Positions 7,249-14,945 of a stretch of 23,873 bases of DNA are shown piece after piece. This DNA is from JBFELO01 sp041552055 (GTDB lineage: Bacteria; Acidobacteriota; Thermoanaerobaculia; Thermoanaerobaculales; Sulfomarinibacteraceae). The position numbers were made by a program, and so were the translations under genes. Where the stretch lies: positions 1 through 23,873 of the forward strand of contig JBFELO010000073.1 of NCBI GenBank assembly GCA_041552055.1, written 5' to 3'. Within the stretch, counting starts at the first letter, position 1; each line of letters begins with the position of its first letter. The notes beneath the pieces were generated by a model. It did no database searches, was not told the origin of the DNA, and saw only the letters and a list, made by a program, of their open reading frames with translations.

Positions 7249-8010
7249 TCAGCCAGCCACGGAGTAGCCGGCGTCGACCACGATGGTCTGGCCACGGATC
7301 GCTTCGGCCTCGGGCAGGCACAGGAGGTAGGCCACATCAGCGACATCCGAGGCTCTCAGCTCCCTCCCGAGCTGGGACCTTAGTCTGAACTCCTCGAGCA
7401 GCCTCTCCCGGTTGGGGAAGTGCTTGATGGCATCGGTGTCGACGACTCCGGCCGAGATCGTGTTCACCGAGATCCCGGCGGGCGCCAGCTCCACGCTCAG
7501 GGACCGGACGAGTGACTCCAGCGCCGCCTTCGACGCGCCGATGAACGCGTACTCCGGAATGGCGCGGTGGGCCCCGAGGCTGGAGAGCGCGAGCACCCGG
7601 GATCCCGGCGCCATCAGGGGCTTTGCCTCTCGGACGAGTTGGTTGAGGGCCAGGGCGTTGGTCTCCAGGCACCAGCGCCAGTGTTTGGTGGTCATTTCCA
7701 TCGCCGGCCTGAGGACGCCGCTCGCCGCGTTGCTGATGAGGATATCGAGGCCACCGAAATCCTCCCGAACGGCCTCGAACATCTCCTTGACCGCCGCCAG
7801 ATCGGTCACGTCGGCCTGGAACGTGAACGAGCGAGCGCCGAGCTCTTCGAGCTCCAGACAGAGCGCCTCGGCTTCGTCAGCGCTGCTGTAATAGTTGATG
7901 CAGACCCCGCAGCCGGCCCTCGCCAAACGCCGACAGATCGCGGCACCGATCCCGCGCGCACCCCCGGTGACCAGCGCGGTTTTTCGTTCGAGCGGTCGAG
8001 GCTCGTGGAT
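7249..8010 (-). CDS. fabL: Enoyl-ACP reductase, FabL-like (YX6K SDR), non-canonical start
   Basis: SDR-fold enoyl-ACP reductase, about 253 aa, catalysing the last reduction of the elongation cycle. The Rossmann motif is TGGARGIG (15-22). The active site is EYAFIGASK, with Y154 and K161 separated by six residues: the YX6K signature of enoyl reductases rather than the YX3K of ketoreductases. NAASGVLRPAME, SSLGAHR, DTDAIKHFPNRE and IRGQTIVVD closely recall Bacillus FabL. An in-frame TGA at 8032-8034 and the absence of any ATG, GTG or TTG before the Rossmann motif leave ATC at 8010 (or ACG at 8013) as the start, behind GGAGGG. A TTG at 7926 would delete the NADPH-binding loop. It is the first gene of the cassette. 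A sequencing error or an inactive 5' end is the alternative. Confidence 0.82.
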   Translation of the reverse strand: MHEPRPLERKTALVTGGARGIGAAICRRLARAGCGVCINYYSSADEAEALCLELEELGARSFTFQADVTDLAAVKEMFEAVREDFGGLDILISNAASGVLRPAMEMTTKHWRWCLETNALALNQLVREAKPLMAPGSRVLALSSLGAHRAIPEYAFIGASKAALESLVRSLSVELAPAGISVNTISAGVVDTDAIKHFPNRERLLEEFRLRSQLGRELRASDVADVAYLLCLPEAEAIRGQTIVVDAGYSVAG

Positions 8011-8017
8011 CGTAAAT

Positions 8018-8023
8018 CCCTCC
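8018..8023 (-). promoter_or_regulatory. Ribosome-binding site deciding a non-ATG start
   Basis: GGAGGG on the minus strand is a near-perfect Shine-Dalgarno. It lies 7 nt before ATC (8010-8008) and 4 nt before ACG (8013-8011). No standard start codon is available in frame between the upstream stop and the Rossmann motif of the enoyl reductase. The spacing favours ATC. Confidence 0.55.
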
Positions 8024-8056
8024 GTTCGAGGTCAGCCTAACACGAGGGGCCGGCGT

Positions 8057-8227
8057 GTTGAAAAGGGTGCCACGTCCACCCTGTATCTCTGGGAATCGTC
8101 AGACGCGGCAGCCGCCCATCGTGATTCAGAGCTTCGAGCGAGCATCGCACAGGCGTATCAGGCGGAGGGAGAGCGTCGCGTCGAAGCCCATCGCGCGATC
8201 AAGACGCTGCGGAACGATCTCGCGTGA
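8057..8227 (+). pseudogene. Possible C-terminal remnant of a small monooxygenase-like protein
   Basis: A short open stretch without its own start translates to about 56 residues containing TLYLWESSDAAAAHRDSEL and then RASIAQAYQAEGE before a stop at 8225-8227. The 'LYLWES..AA' pattern recalls the C-terminal half of antibiotic-biosynthesis-monooxygenase/YdhR-like ferredoxin folds. There is no N-terminal half and no ribosome-binding site. This is a resemblance from memory and could be chance coding-like sequence in GC-rich DNA. Confidence 0.25.
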
Positions 8228-8599
8228 TCAGGATCGACCCAACCGTGCTCTCCATGCCGCCGAAACTACCTCCACCAACTCAAGGGCTCCATCCCGACGA
8301 ACGGCGCAAGCGCAGAGGGATGGGGAATCCCTTTCCAATGCCTCGAAAATATGGCACTGAGCTACAGGATGAGCGCACATCATCCCCTGCCCGGTGAGCG
8401 CGAGACGGTCGGCTCCTGCAACCGATGGTCAGAGGTGGCGGTCATGGGATATCATGGATCCGCCATGGCAACCTGGCTCGCCGACCTCATCACCTGTGTG
8501 AACCGCCGCAGCGGTTTCTGATCTCCCTCCCAACATTCGATAAGTCTCTCGACGGCGGTGTTATGCACCCGCCGCACCGACTGCGTGGGGTGGCTGTAT
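8228..8599. other. Gene-free stretch
   Basis: No convincing gene, RNA, repeat or terminator was recognised here. Open frames on both strands are short and lack family motifs or ribosome-binding sites. The stretch sits between two gene remnants and looks like decayed intergenic DNA upstream of the FAS cassette. The cassette's promoter may lie between here and 8024, but no clear -35/-10 pair was found. Confidence 0.5.
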
Positions 8600-8863
8600 G
8601 GCGCGGGAGAAGACGCCATGATGAAAGAAAAGATCATCGTCCTGGGCGAAAACCTCTTGGGAGGACCGATGGCCCGGACCACGGGCTACACAGCCACCGC
8701 GGCTGTGTGGATGCTGATCGAGGGTCTGTACACGGAACCGGGAATCGCTCCCCCCGAGTTGATCGGGCGACACAATGAGCCCTGCGATTTCATGATCCGC
8801 CGCCCACGAGAGCGGCGGGTCATCTGCGAGGAGGAGGTGATCGGTGGATCGCCAATTCTCTGA
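8600..8863 (+). pseudogene. Possible C-terminal remnant of a saccharopine dehydrogenase-like protein
   Basis: An open frame of about 87 residues up to a stop at 8861-8863. The segment from ATG-ATG at 8619 reads GGPMARTTGYTATAAVWML, then IEGLYTEPGIAPPELIG and a final RERRVICEEEV. 'MARTTGYTA..AV.ML.EG....G..PPE.iG...R.V.' is the C-terminal pattern of saccharopine-dehydrogenase-family proteins, which are normally about 380-450 aa. The N-terminal NAD-binding domain is absent upstream, so this is probably a truncated remnant. Translation as a small protein is not excluded, but no good ribosome-binding site precedes the ATG. Confidence 0.4.
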
Positions 8864-8918
8864 TGATGTCGCGGCTATCGGCACCGCGCCTCCCATCGAA
8901 CCGCAAAGGTCCTGCAAA

Positions 8919-8947
8919 TTGACCCGTTCAACCAGCACGCCTAAAGT
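8919..8947 (+). promoter_or_regulatory. Candidate sigma70-type promoter
   Basis: TTGACC (8919-8924), a 17-bp spacer, then TAAAGT (8942-8947). The -35 matches 5 of 6 and the -10 matches 4 of 6 consensus bases with ideal spacing. It predicts a start of transcription near 8954, just ahead of AAGGAGGG (8961-8968) and the dehydrogenase start at 8973. Confidence 0.4.
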
Positions 8948-8972
8948 CTCTTGAGGCAACAAGGAGGGCGTT

Positions 8973-11432
8973 TTGGCTCCTCAGGAAATACCCCAGAGTG
9001 CTCGCGTCGTGATCGTGGGTGGTGGCGTCATCGGCTGTTCGGTGGCCTATCACCTCGGCCACCTTGGCTGGAGCGACGTGGTTCTCATCGAACGAGACCG
9101 GCTCACCTGCGGCACCACCTGGCACGCGGCGGGTCTGATGACCACCTTTGGCTCGACCTCGGAGACCTCGGTCGAGATGCGCATGTACACGCGCGAACTC
9201 TATGGACGCCTCGAAGCGGAGACCGGGCTTGGCACCGGCTTCGAACCGCTGGGCTTCATCGAGCTGGCCGCGGACGACGACCGCGTGGAAGAGTATCGCC
9301 GGGTCGCGGCTTTCAACCGGCTGTGCGGCAACGACGTCGAGGAGATCGGCCCCGACGAGATCAAGAAGCTCTTCCCCCTTGCCAGGGTGGACGACATCGA
9401 GGCGGGTTTCTATTTGCCTCAAGATGGGCGCGTCAACCCCGTGGACGCGACCATGGCCCTGGCCAAGGGCGCTCGCCAACAGGGAGTGACGATCGTCGAG
9501 GGCGTGCCGGTCACGGGGGTCACCACCTCAAACGGCCGCGCCACGGGCGTGAAGACGACACAGGGGGATATCGAGGCGGAATTCGTGGTCAACTGCGCCG
9601 GCATGTGGGCACGACAGCTCGGAGCCCTCAACGGCATCAGCATCCCGAACCAGTCGACCGAGCACTACTACCTCATCACCGAGCCCTTCGAGGGAATGAC
9701 GCGAGAGCTTCCCATCATCGAGGACCCGTCCTGTCACGGCTACTACCGGGAGGAGGGCGGCGGCCTGATGATCGGCCTGTTCGAGCCGGTCTGCGCGCCA
9801 TGGAGGGTGGACGGCGTCCCGGACGATTTCTCCTTCGGCGAGATTCCCCCCGACTGGGATCGCATGATGCCCTTCCTCGAGAAGGCCATGAGCCGCGTCC
9901 CCATCTCGCAGGAGGTGGGCGTCAGGACGTTCTTCTGCGGCCCGGAGAGCTTCACCCCCGACATGGGCGTGGCGTTCGGCGAGGCGCCGGAGGTTCAGAA
10001 CTACTTCGTCGCCGCTGGGCTCAACTCCATCGGCATCATCACCGGAGGCGGCCTCGGCAGGATCATGGCCCAGTGGATCACCACCGGCGACCCGGGAGCG
10101 GACATCACCCCCATCAACGTGGACCGCTTCCACTCATATCAGTGCAACCCCGAGTACCGCAAAACGCGCGTGGTCGAGACGCTGGGGCTGGTCTACCGAC
10201 GCCATTACCCCACCCGCGTGCCCCTGACCGCGCGCGACTGCAAGCGCTCGCCCTTCCACGATCGATTGCGGGACCGGCGCGCCTACTTCACCGACGTGAG
10301 CGGCTGGGAGAGCCCGGCCTGGTATGCGCCGGACGGCAAGGAACCCGAGGTCGAAAAGCTCTCGTGGGGACGCCAGAACTGGTTTCCCTACTGGGAGGCG
10401 GAGCACTGGGCCTGCCGCGAGGCCGTCATCGCCATGGACATGACCTTCATGGGCAAGTTCCTGGTGCAGGGGCGCGACGCCGGCCGGGTGCTCGATCACA
10501 TTTCGGCCAACAGCGTCAACGGCCCGGTCGAGACCATCACCTACACCCAGTGGCTCAACGAGCGCGGCACGATCGAGGCCGACGTCACCGTGACCAAGCT
10601 GACCGAGGAGGAGTTCATCGTGGTGGTCACCGACACCATGCACCGCCACGTGGAAACCTGGCTCAGGCGCCACATTCCGTCGGACGCGCACTGCTTCGTC
10701 ACCGACATCACCGGCGGCATCGGCCAGCTCAACGTGCAAGGTCCGAGGTCGCGCGAACTCCTCCAATCGATGACCTTGGCCGATCTGTCCAACGAGGCCT
10801 TCCCCTTCCGCACGTCGCGTGAGATTGACATCGGGTACGCCCGCGTGCAGTGCAACCGCATCACCTACGTCGGCGAGCTCGGCTACGAGCTGAACATCCC
10901 GGCGGAGCAGGCCGTGCACGTCTACGATCGCGTGGTCGAGGCGGGCGAGAACTTCGGCTTGCGCCACGCCGACCTCAGGGCACTCGGCAGCCTGCGCATG
11001 GAGAAGGGGTATCGCGATTACGGGCACGACATCGACAACACCGACGACGCCTACGAGGCGGGGCTCGGATTCGTCGTGGATCTGTCGAAGCCGGACTTCA
11101 TCGGCAAGCTCTACTGCGTCGAGAGGAAAGCGCAGGGGCCCGCCTTCAACCGGCGCCTCCTGCAGGTGCTGGTCAAGGACCCCGAGCCGCTGCTCTACCA
11201 CGCCGAGGTCGTGTATCGAGACAACAGGGCCGTCGGCTATATCCGCGCGGCGAGCTACGGCTTTACCCTCGGTGGCGCGGTGGGCCTTGCCATGATCGAG
11301 GCCGGCGAGCCCATCAACAAGGCCTACCTGCAAGAGGGTCAGTGGGAGGTCGACATCGCCGGCACGAGGTACCCGGCCGAGGTTTCACTGAGACCCATGT
11401 ATGACCCGAAGATGGAGAGGGTCAGGGGTTGA
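8973..11432 (+). CDS. Sarcosine/dimethylglycine dehydrogenase-like FAD oxidoreductase with GcvT domains
   Basis: Flavoprotein, 819 aa, expected to oxidatively demethylate an N-methyl glycine (sarcosine or dimethylglycine) and pass the one-carbon unit to tetrahydrofolate. The start is TTG at 8973, after AAGGAGGG. Domains in order: FAD-binding DAO fold with VVIVGGGVIGCSVAYHL (12-28), continuing to about 370; a linker domain to about 430; aminomethyltransferase GcvT (about 430-710); GcvT C-terminal barrel (about 720-815). CGTTWHAAGL contains H51 at the place where SARDH/DMGDH attach FAD covalently. Length and order match the SARDH/DMGDH/PDPR family. Substrate choice within the family cannot be read from sequence. 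It stands alone, without other betaine-catabolism genes nearby. Confidence 0.9.
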   Translation: MAPQEIPQSARVVIVGGGVIGCSVAYHLGHLGWSDVVLIERDRLTCGTTWHAAGLMTTFGSTSETSVEMRMYTRELYGRLEAETGLGTGFEPLGFIELAADDDRVEEYRRVAAFNRLCGNDVEEIGPDEIKKLFPLARVDDIEAGFYLPQDGRVNPVDATMALAKGARQQGVTIVEGVPVTGVTTSNGRATGVKTTQGDIEAEFVVNCAGMWARQLGALNGISIPNQSTEHYYLITEPFEGMTRELPIIEDPSCHGYYREEGGGLMIGLFEPVCAPWRVDGVPDDFSFGEIPPDWDRMMPFLEKAMSRVPISQEVGVRTFFCGPESFTPDMGVAFGEAPEVQNYFVAAGLNSIGIITGGGLGRIMAQWITTGDPGADITPINVDRFHSYQCNPEYRKTRVVETLGLVYRRHYPTRVPLTARDCKRSPFHDRLRDRRAYFTDVSGWESPAWYAPDGKEPEVEKLSWGRQNWFPYWEAEHWACREAVIAMDMTFMGKFLVQGRDAGRVLDHISANSVNGPVETITYTQWLNERGTIEADVTVTKLTEEEFIVVVTDTMHRHVETWLRRHIPSDAHCFVTDITGGIGQLNVQGPRSRELLQSMTLADLSNEAFPFRTSREIDIGYARVQCNRITYVGELGYELNIPAEQAVHVYDRVVEAGENFGLRHADLRALGSLRMEKGYRDYGHDIDNTDDAYEAGLGFVVDLSKPDFIGKLYCVERKAQGPAFNRRLLQVLVKDPEPLLYHAEVVYRDNRAVGYIRAASYGFTLGGAVGLAMIEAGEPINKAYLQEGQWEVDIAGTRYPAEVSLRPMYDPKMERVRG

Positions 11433-11582
11433 GCGCAAGGAGTTACCCCACGGCCATAGGAATCTTCGGGAAGTCAACGAGGAGCGTGCCGCTGCAATCC
11501 TGAGTGGCTGCTCCAACGATCAGCAGACGTCGAGGTAAACGTCGTCGACCGGTACGCGGACCGGGTCGTCGAGTCTTCGGGG

Positions 11583-12068
11583 ATGTCGGCCGGTTTCCCA
11601 AGGTACGTTCTGGGTGCTCCGTATCCGTATGCGATCGGCGATCCGTGGGAAGACTCCTCATGCAGAATCGATCTTGGCGGTTTCCTCGTTCTTGACCTGG
11701 GGGCGAACGAGGAGCACGCGGTTGACGGTCCGGGAGCGGACATCTACATCGAAGAGGTCGACACCGAGGACGGCGTTGGCGATGTTATTGGCCCTGTTGT
11801 TGGCTCGGGCATCGGCACTGATGATTCGTATACGCTGAGTGGAAGTCTCGATTTGGTCAATTGGGTGTACATCGGCCTCGGGAACGGCGATGAATACTTC
11901 GATCTCGCAGGAATCATGTCGTCCGTGCGATACCTGCGCATCGAGCCGGTCAGCACGAGTGTCGAAATCGACGGCGTGCGCGTTGTGCACCTGACGACGG
12001 ACTCCCTCATCTTCTCCGACGGATTCGAGTCCGCCGACACCTCCGCCTGGTCTTCGACGGTCCCGTAG
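11583..12068 (+). CDS. Small surface-type protein with IFSD...WSS C-terminal ending; 5' end uncertain
   Basis: 161 aa from ATG at 11583; no recognised family. The body has LDLGANEEHAVDGPGADIYI and VRYLRIEPVSTSVEIDGVRV, a pattern I associate with secreted beta-sandwich proteins that carry a 'dGpGaD.yv.E' motif. It ends exactly at IFSDGFESADTSAWSSTVP. The same frame stays open upstream to 11460, and residues just before the ATG (DRYADRVVESSG) look like the start of this domain. No standard start codon, ribosome-binding site or signal peptide is found there. The gene is therefore probably 5'-truncated or frameshifted, perhaps a fragment of a secreted protein. The ending recurs on the metallopeptidase at 19389. 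Confidence 0.55.
   Translation: MSAGFPRYVLGAPYPYAIGDPWEDSSCRIDLGGFLVLDLGANEEHAVDGPGADIYIEEVDTEDGVGDVIGPVVGSGIGTDDSYTLSGSLDLVNWVYIGLGNGDEYFDLAGIMSSVRYLRIEPVSTSVEIDGVRVVHLTTDSLIFSDGFESADTSAWSSTVP
12000..12065 (+). other. C-terminal IFSDxFE...WSS ending, copy 1
   Basis: Encodes the last 22 residues of the small surface-type protein, including IFSDGFESADTSAWSSTVP immediately before the stop. It matches the ending of the LasA-like peptidase (19392-19457) as IFSD-x-FE-x3-T-x2-WSS-x2-P, although the two proteins are otherwise unrelated. There is no hydrophobic helix or basic tail, so it is unlike LPXTG or PEP-CTERM signals. Confidence 0.6.
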
Positions 12069-12361
12069 CTGCTTGGCTTTCAAAGATTCGGCACGCATCA
12101 CACTCTTTCGACCCGGCCTCGCGGGGCTCCCGCCACGAAGGCGACTCGCGGCGTAGGGCGCTCCACCGGCGCCTCCGACGATCCGTGGGGGCTCAGCTGA
12201 CAGACCCACGCTCAGGGGCCAGCATTGAGATCATCTCTGCCCGACCGGTGCTCGGACGCCGCCTGTCGAGAGATCGGGCGCTGTGGCGGCCTCCAGCCCC
12301 GTACGACACGCCGGTGTACGCTGTCCACGGCTCGATTCGACTCTGACAAGGAGTGACGATC

Positions 12362-14686
12362 ATGCGAAGAGCGATGGTCTTTGTGCTGCTGATGGCGTCA
12401 GCCTCACTAGCCGGCGCCGACTCTGCAGTGACCGAGATCGATTTTCTCGAGCAGGCGGGCATGGAGTTTAACGGTGCCGGCCCCCTGCTCGTGCAGGTCG
12501 ACGGAGTGCGCAACAGGCTCATCACCGTCAACACTCTCAGCTCATCGGTGTCGGTGATCGACTGCCGGACTGGCGAAGTCGTGAACATTCCGATCGCCGG
12601 CAGGGCCTTTCAGCACCTCAAATCGGAATGCCTGACGATCAGCGAGGCGACAGGCCGCATCTACCTGATCGGCCAGAACTGTTTGTATATCATCGACCCC
12701 GAAGACAGAAGCTCCCGACAGATACCGACGGGCGCCCAGTTCGAGTCGATCGCCGTCGACGAAAAAAGCGGCAACGTCTTCATCGTAGGGAGAGAGAGCA
12801 GAAGACTGGGGTTTTACCAGGCTTCGAGCGGGAAGCTCAGGATGCTCGACTGGCTCGAGACGGAGGAGCAGCTTCTCAATCTCAACGCGACCCCCCCTCC
12901 GCCGGTGCGGAAGGTCGTGGCCGACGGTTCCCTCGGATACATCGTCGCCGTGGACGGGCTCGACCCTGCCATCCATGTCTTTGACAGCACGACGGGCAGG
13001 AAGAAGACATCGAGGCCGCTCGGACTGTCGGCGGGGGGCCGTTGGCATCTTGGCGGGTACAACCAGGCCAGCCATCATCTCTACGTCGTGGTCGAGACGG
13101 ACGAGAGAAAGGTGGTCGAGGCGGCGAGGATCGATGTGACCGGGAGCGAGGATCTCCTCGTGCCCCTCCCGGAGTTCACAGAGGGAGTCGGTATCACATA
13201 CAACAGCCGGAGAGAGGAAGTCTACATACCGTACGACAACCATCCCTCCGTTCACGTCGTCGACTTCGGAAATGGCGGAGAGCTCCACGAAATCATGGTC
13301 CCCGCATACGGCAACGACGGCAGCGCCGTCGATGCCGACAATGACATTCTCTACATCGCCAGCTGGGCGCACGGCGAGATCGACGCGATCGATCTGAAGG
13401 AGAGGAAGCTCGTCAGGCGGTATCCCGGACTCGGGATCATCCCGCACATGTTTGCCCTGGCCTTCAATCCTCATACGGGGCTGGTCTACTTCCCGAAAGG
13501 GGCGTCGGCGGTGAACGGCACCTTCGGCGCAGCCGTCTCTGCGTTCGATCCCTCGACCGGTGAGGTCCGCAAAATCTACACAGGATGGGCGCCGATCGAT
13601 CTCATCGAGGTCGAAAGCCGGGGTTCGTTTCTCGTCTTCAACTCCGAGGATGTGTTCGCCGAGGTGGAGGCGGACGGGAGCTCCGACATGCATCGGCTGC
13701 CGTTCGACTATCCGGTCCGGGCGGTTGACAGCCCCGAGGGGGACGTCTACCTCTCCTACGGGCCACACCAGTCGTACTGGCCCACGGTCTACATCTGGGA
13801 AGCGAAGAACGGAGTGCTGACGATCGACGCCGGCGACCTCGGGCTGTATGACCGGAGAATCCCCCGCCAGGCCCACGAGATGGTCCTCGACCGTGCCGGC
13901 GTGCTTTACTTCACACAGAACAACTGGGGCAGGGAGGAGCAGTTCGTCGGGACCCTGAAGGACCAGGTCCGTCTCTTCAATCCGAACGAGCGCCTGCGAT
14001 TGGTCGACGAGGTGGAAAGGGAGATCACCCAGAGGATCCTGAGATACGACGAGGCCTTACATCTTCTCTATCTGGTTCGTGTCGGAGAGATGGACAAGGA
14101 TCCGAGCGTGCTTCAGGTGATCGAGCCTGACAGTGGCCGAGTCCTGCACAGGATGGAGGTCGGGAGGACGGCGTCGGACCTTGCGTTCGACGGTGAGAAC
14201 ATCTATGTGGCCAACTTCGACTCGAGAAGCGTGTCCGTGATCGACAAATCCGATTTTTCGGTCTCGGACGTAGAGGCGGGCGAGCAGCCCCTCAAGCTCT
14301 GCGCCTGTGCCGGCGGGGTCTACGTGATCGACCATGCCGGGAACAGGCTGATGGAGGTGGGTGGCAAGAGCTGGAAACTACCGAACAGGGGATTGCCCGA
14401 CAACATCTTCGAATGGAACGGCAGCCTGGTGATCACATCCCACAGCAGCAACAGGCTCCACATCACGAGCTTCGATCCTGGCTCAGGAGAGTTCGGGGTT
14501 TTGCACACCCTCGAGTATCCGTACGGCGATACGAGGTTCGATTCGAGGAACGTGTCGTTTTACCTGGGGGGACAGTTCGGAGACGCTCTCTTCTCGATCA
14601 CGAGGGGAAAGACGGATTCATCCGGCAGGCTGTGGATCAGCGATTTCCTGTCGGGGAAGGTGTTCATACTGTCCGGATCCCGGTGA
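12362..14686 (+). CDS. Secreted YVTN/NHL-type beta-propeller protein
   Basis: 774 aa. The ATG at 12362 is placed 8 nt after AAGGAG; a GTG nine bases upstream is in frame but overlaps that ribosome-binding site. The signal peptide is MRRAMVFVLLMASASLAGA, with cleavage near residue 19, so the protein is exported. The rest is a long run of four-strand propeller blades with repeated 'v.vID..tGev', 'iyvanfdsrsVSVID' and 'LYIASWAHGEIDAIDL' patterns. There are enough for about two seven-bladed propellers. No catalytic residues, membrane anchor or C-terminal sorting motif were seen. A binding or scaffolding role outside the cytoplasm is likely; the ligand is unknown. It has no obvious operon partners. 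Confidence 0.8.
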   Translation: MRRAMVFVLLMASASLAGADSAVTEIDFLEQAGMEFNGAGPLLVQVDGVRNRLITVNTLSSSVSVIDCRTGEVVNIPIAGRAFQHLKSECLTISEATGRIYLIGQNCLYIIDPEDRSSRQIPTGAQFESIAVDEKSGNVFIVGRESRRLGFYQASSGKLRMLDWLETEEQLLNLNATPPPPVRKVVADGSLGYIVAVDGLDPAIHVFDSTTGRKKTSRPLGLSAGGRWHLGGYNQASHHLYVVVETDERKVVEAARIDVTGSEDLLVPLPEFTEGVGITYNSRREEVYIPYDNHPSVHVVDFGNGGELHEIMVPAYGNDGSAVDADNDILYIASWAHGEIDAIDLKERKLVRRYPGLGIIPHMFALAFNPHTGLVYFPKGASAVNGTFGAAVSAFDPSTGEVRKIYTGWAPIDLIEVESRGSFLVFNSEDVFAEVEADGSSDMHRLPFDYPVRAVDSPEGDVYLSYGPHQSYWPTVYIWEAKNGVLTIDAGDLGLYDRRIPRQAHEMVLDRAGVLYFTQNNWGREEQFVGTLKDQVRLFNPNERLRLVDEVEREITQRILRYDEALHLLYLVRVGEMDKDPSVLQVIEPDSGRVLHRMEVGRTASDLAFDGENIYVANFDSRSVSVIDKSDFSVSDVEAGEQPLKLCACAGGVYVIDHAGNRLMEVGGKSWKLPNRGLPDNIFEWNGSLVITSHSSNRLHITSFDPGSGEFGVLHTLEYPYGDTRFDSRNVSFYLGGQFGDALFSITRGKTDSSGRLWISDFLSGKVFILSGSR

Positions 14687-14795
14687 ACGGAAGGTCGCAC
14701 CGCTCGATCCCGAAGAGATGCTGAGGTTGGACAGGGCAGCCGTTATGAATGGGGCTACTCGAATCTGAAGGGTGTGACGCGGTGGGTCCCCTTGC

Positions 14796-14915
14796 TCAGC
14801 GATACACCTCGCTGCCGTGGTCGACACGATCGATGGAGATCAGCGAATCCTGCCCGTCGTACGTCTGGATGACGCGGTACGGTCCGACTCGAAGACCGCA
14901 ACAACGCTGAACGTG
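14796..14915 (-). pseudogene. RelE/ParE-type toxin remnant (C-terminal part)
   Basis: The minus strand from 14915 to a TGA at 14796 reads LRVGPYRVIQTYDGQDSL, then ISIDRVDHGSEVYR and stop. This matches the RelE/ParE ending 'LRvGdYRviY......i.rvghR.eVYr'. A TGA at 14916-14918 closes the frame upstream. The next frame carries LQGDTFSV, which resembles the preceding 'L.Gd' strand, suggesting a frameshift. No antitoxin gene is nearby. A dead toxin fragment is the best explanation. Confidence 0.45.
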
Positions 14916-14945
14916 TCACCCTGGAGGCCGGGAGGCCGTGCTGGC

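Noticed and set aside
7926..7926. TTG at 7926 as start of the enoyl reductase.
   Set aside because: It would remove the TGGARGIG cofactor-binding motif encoded in frame just upstream.
9528..11333. Long open frames on the minus strand within the dehydrogenase gene.
   Set aside because: They are shadows created by GC-rich codon usage; the plus-strand gene is complete with clear motifs.
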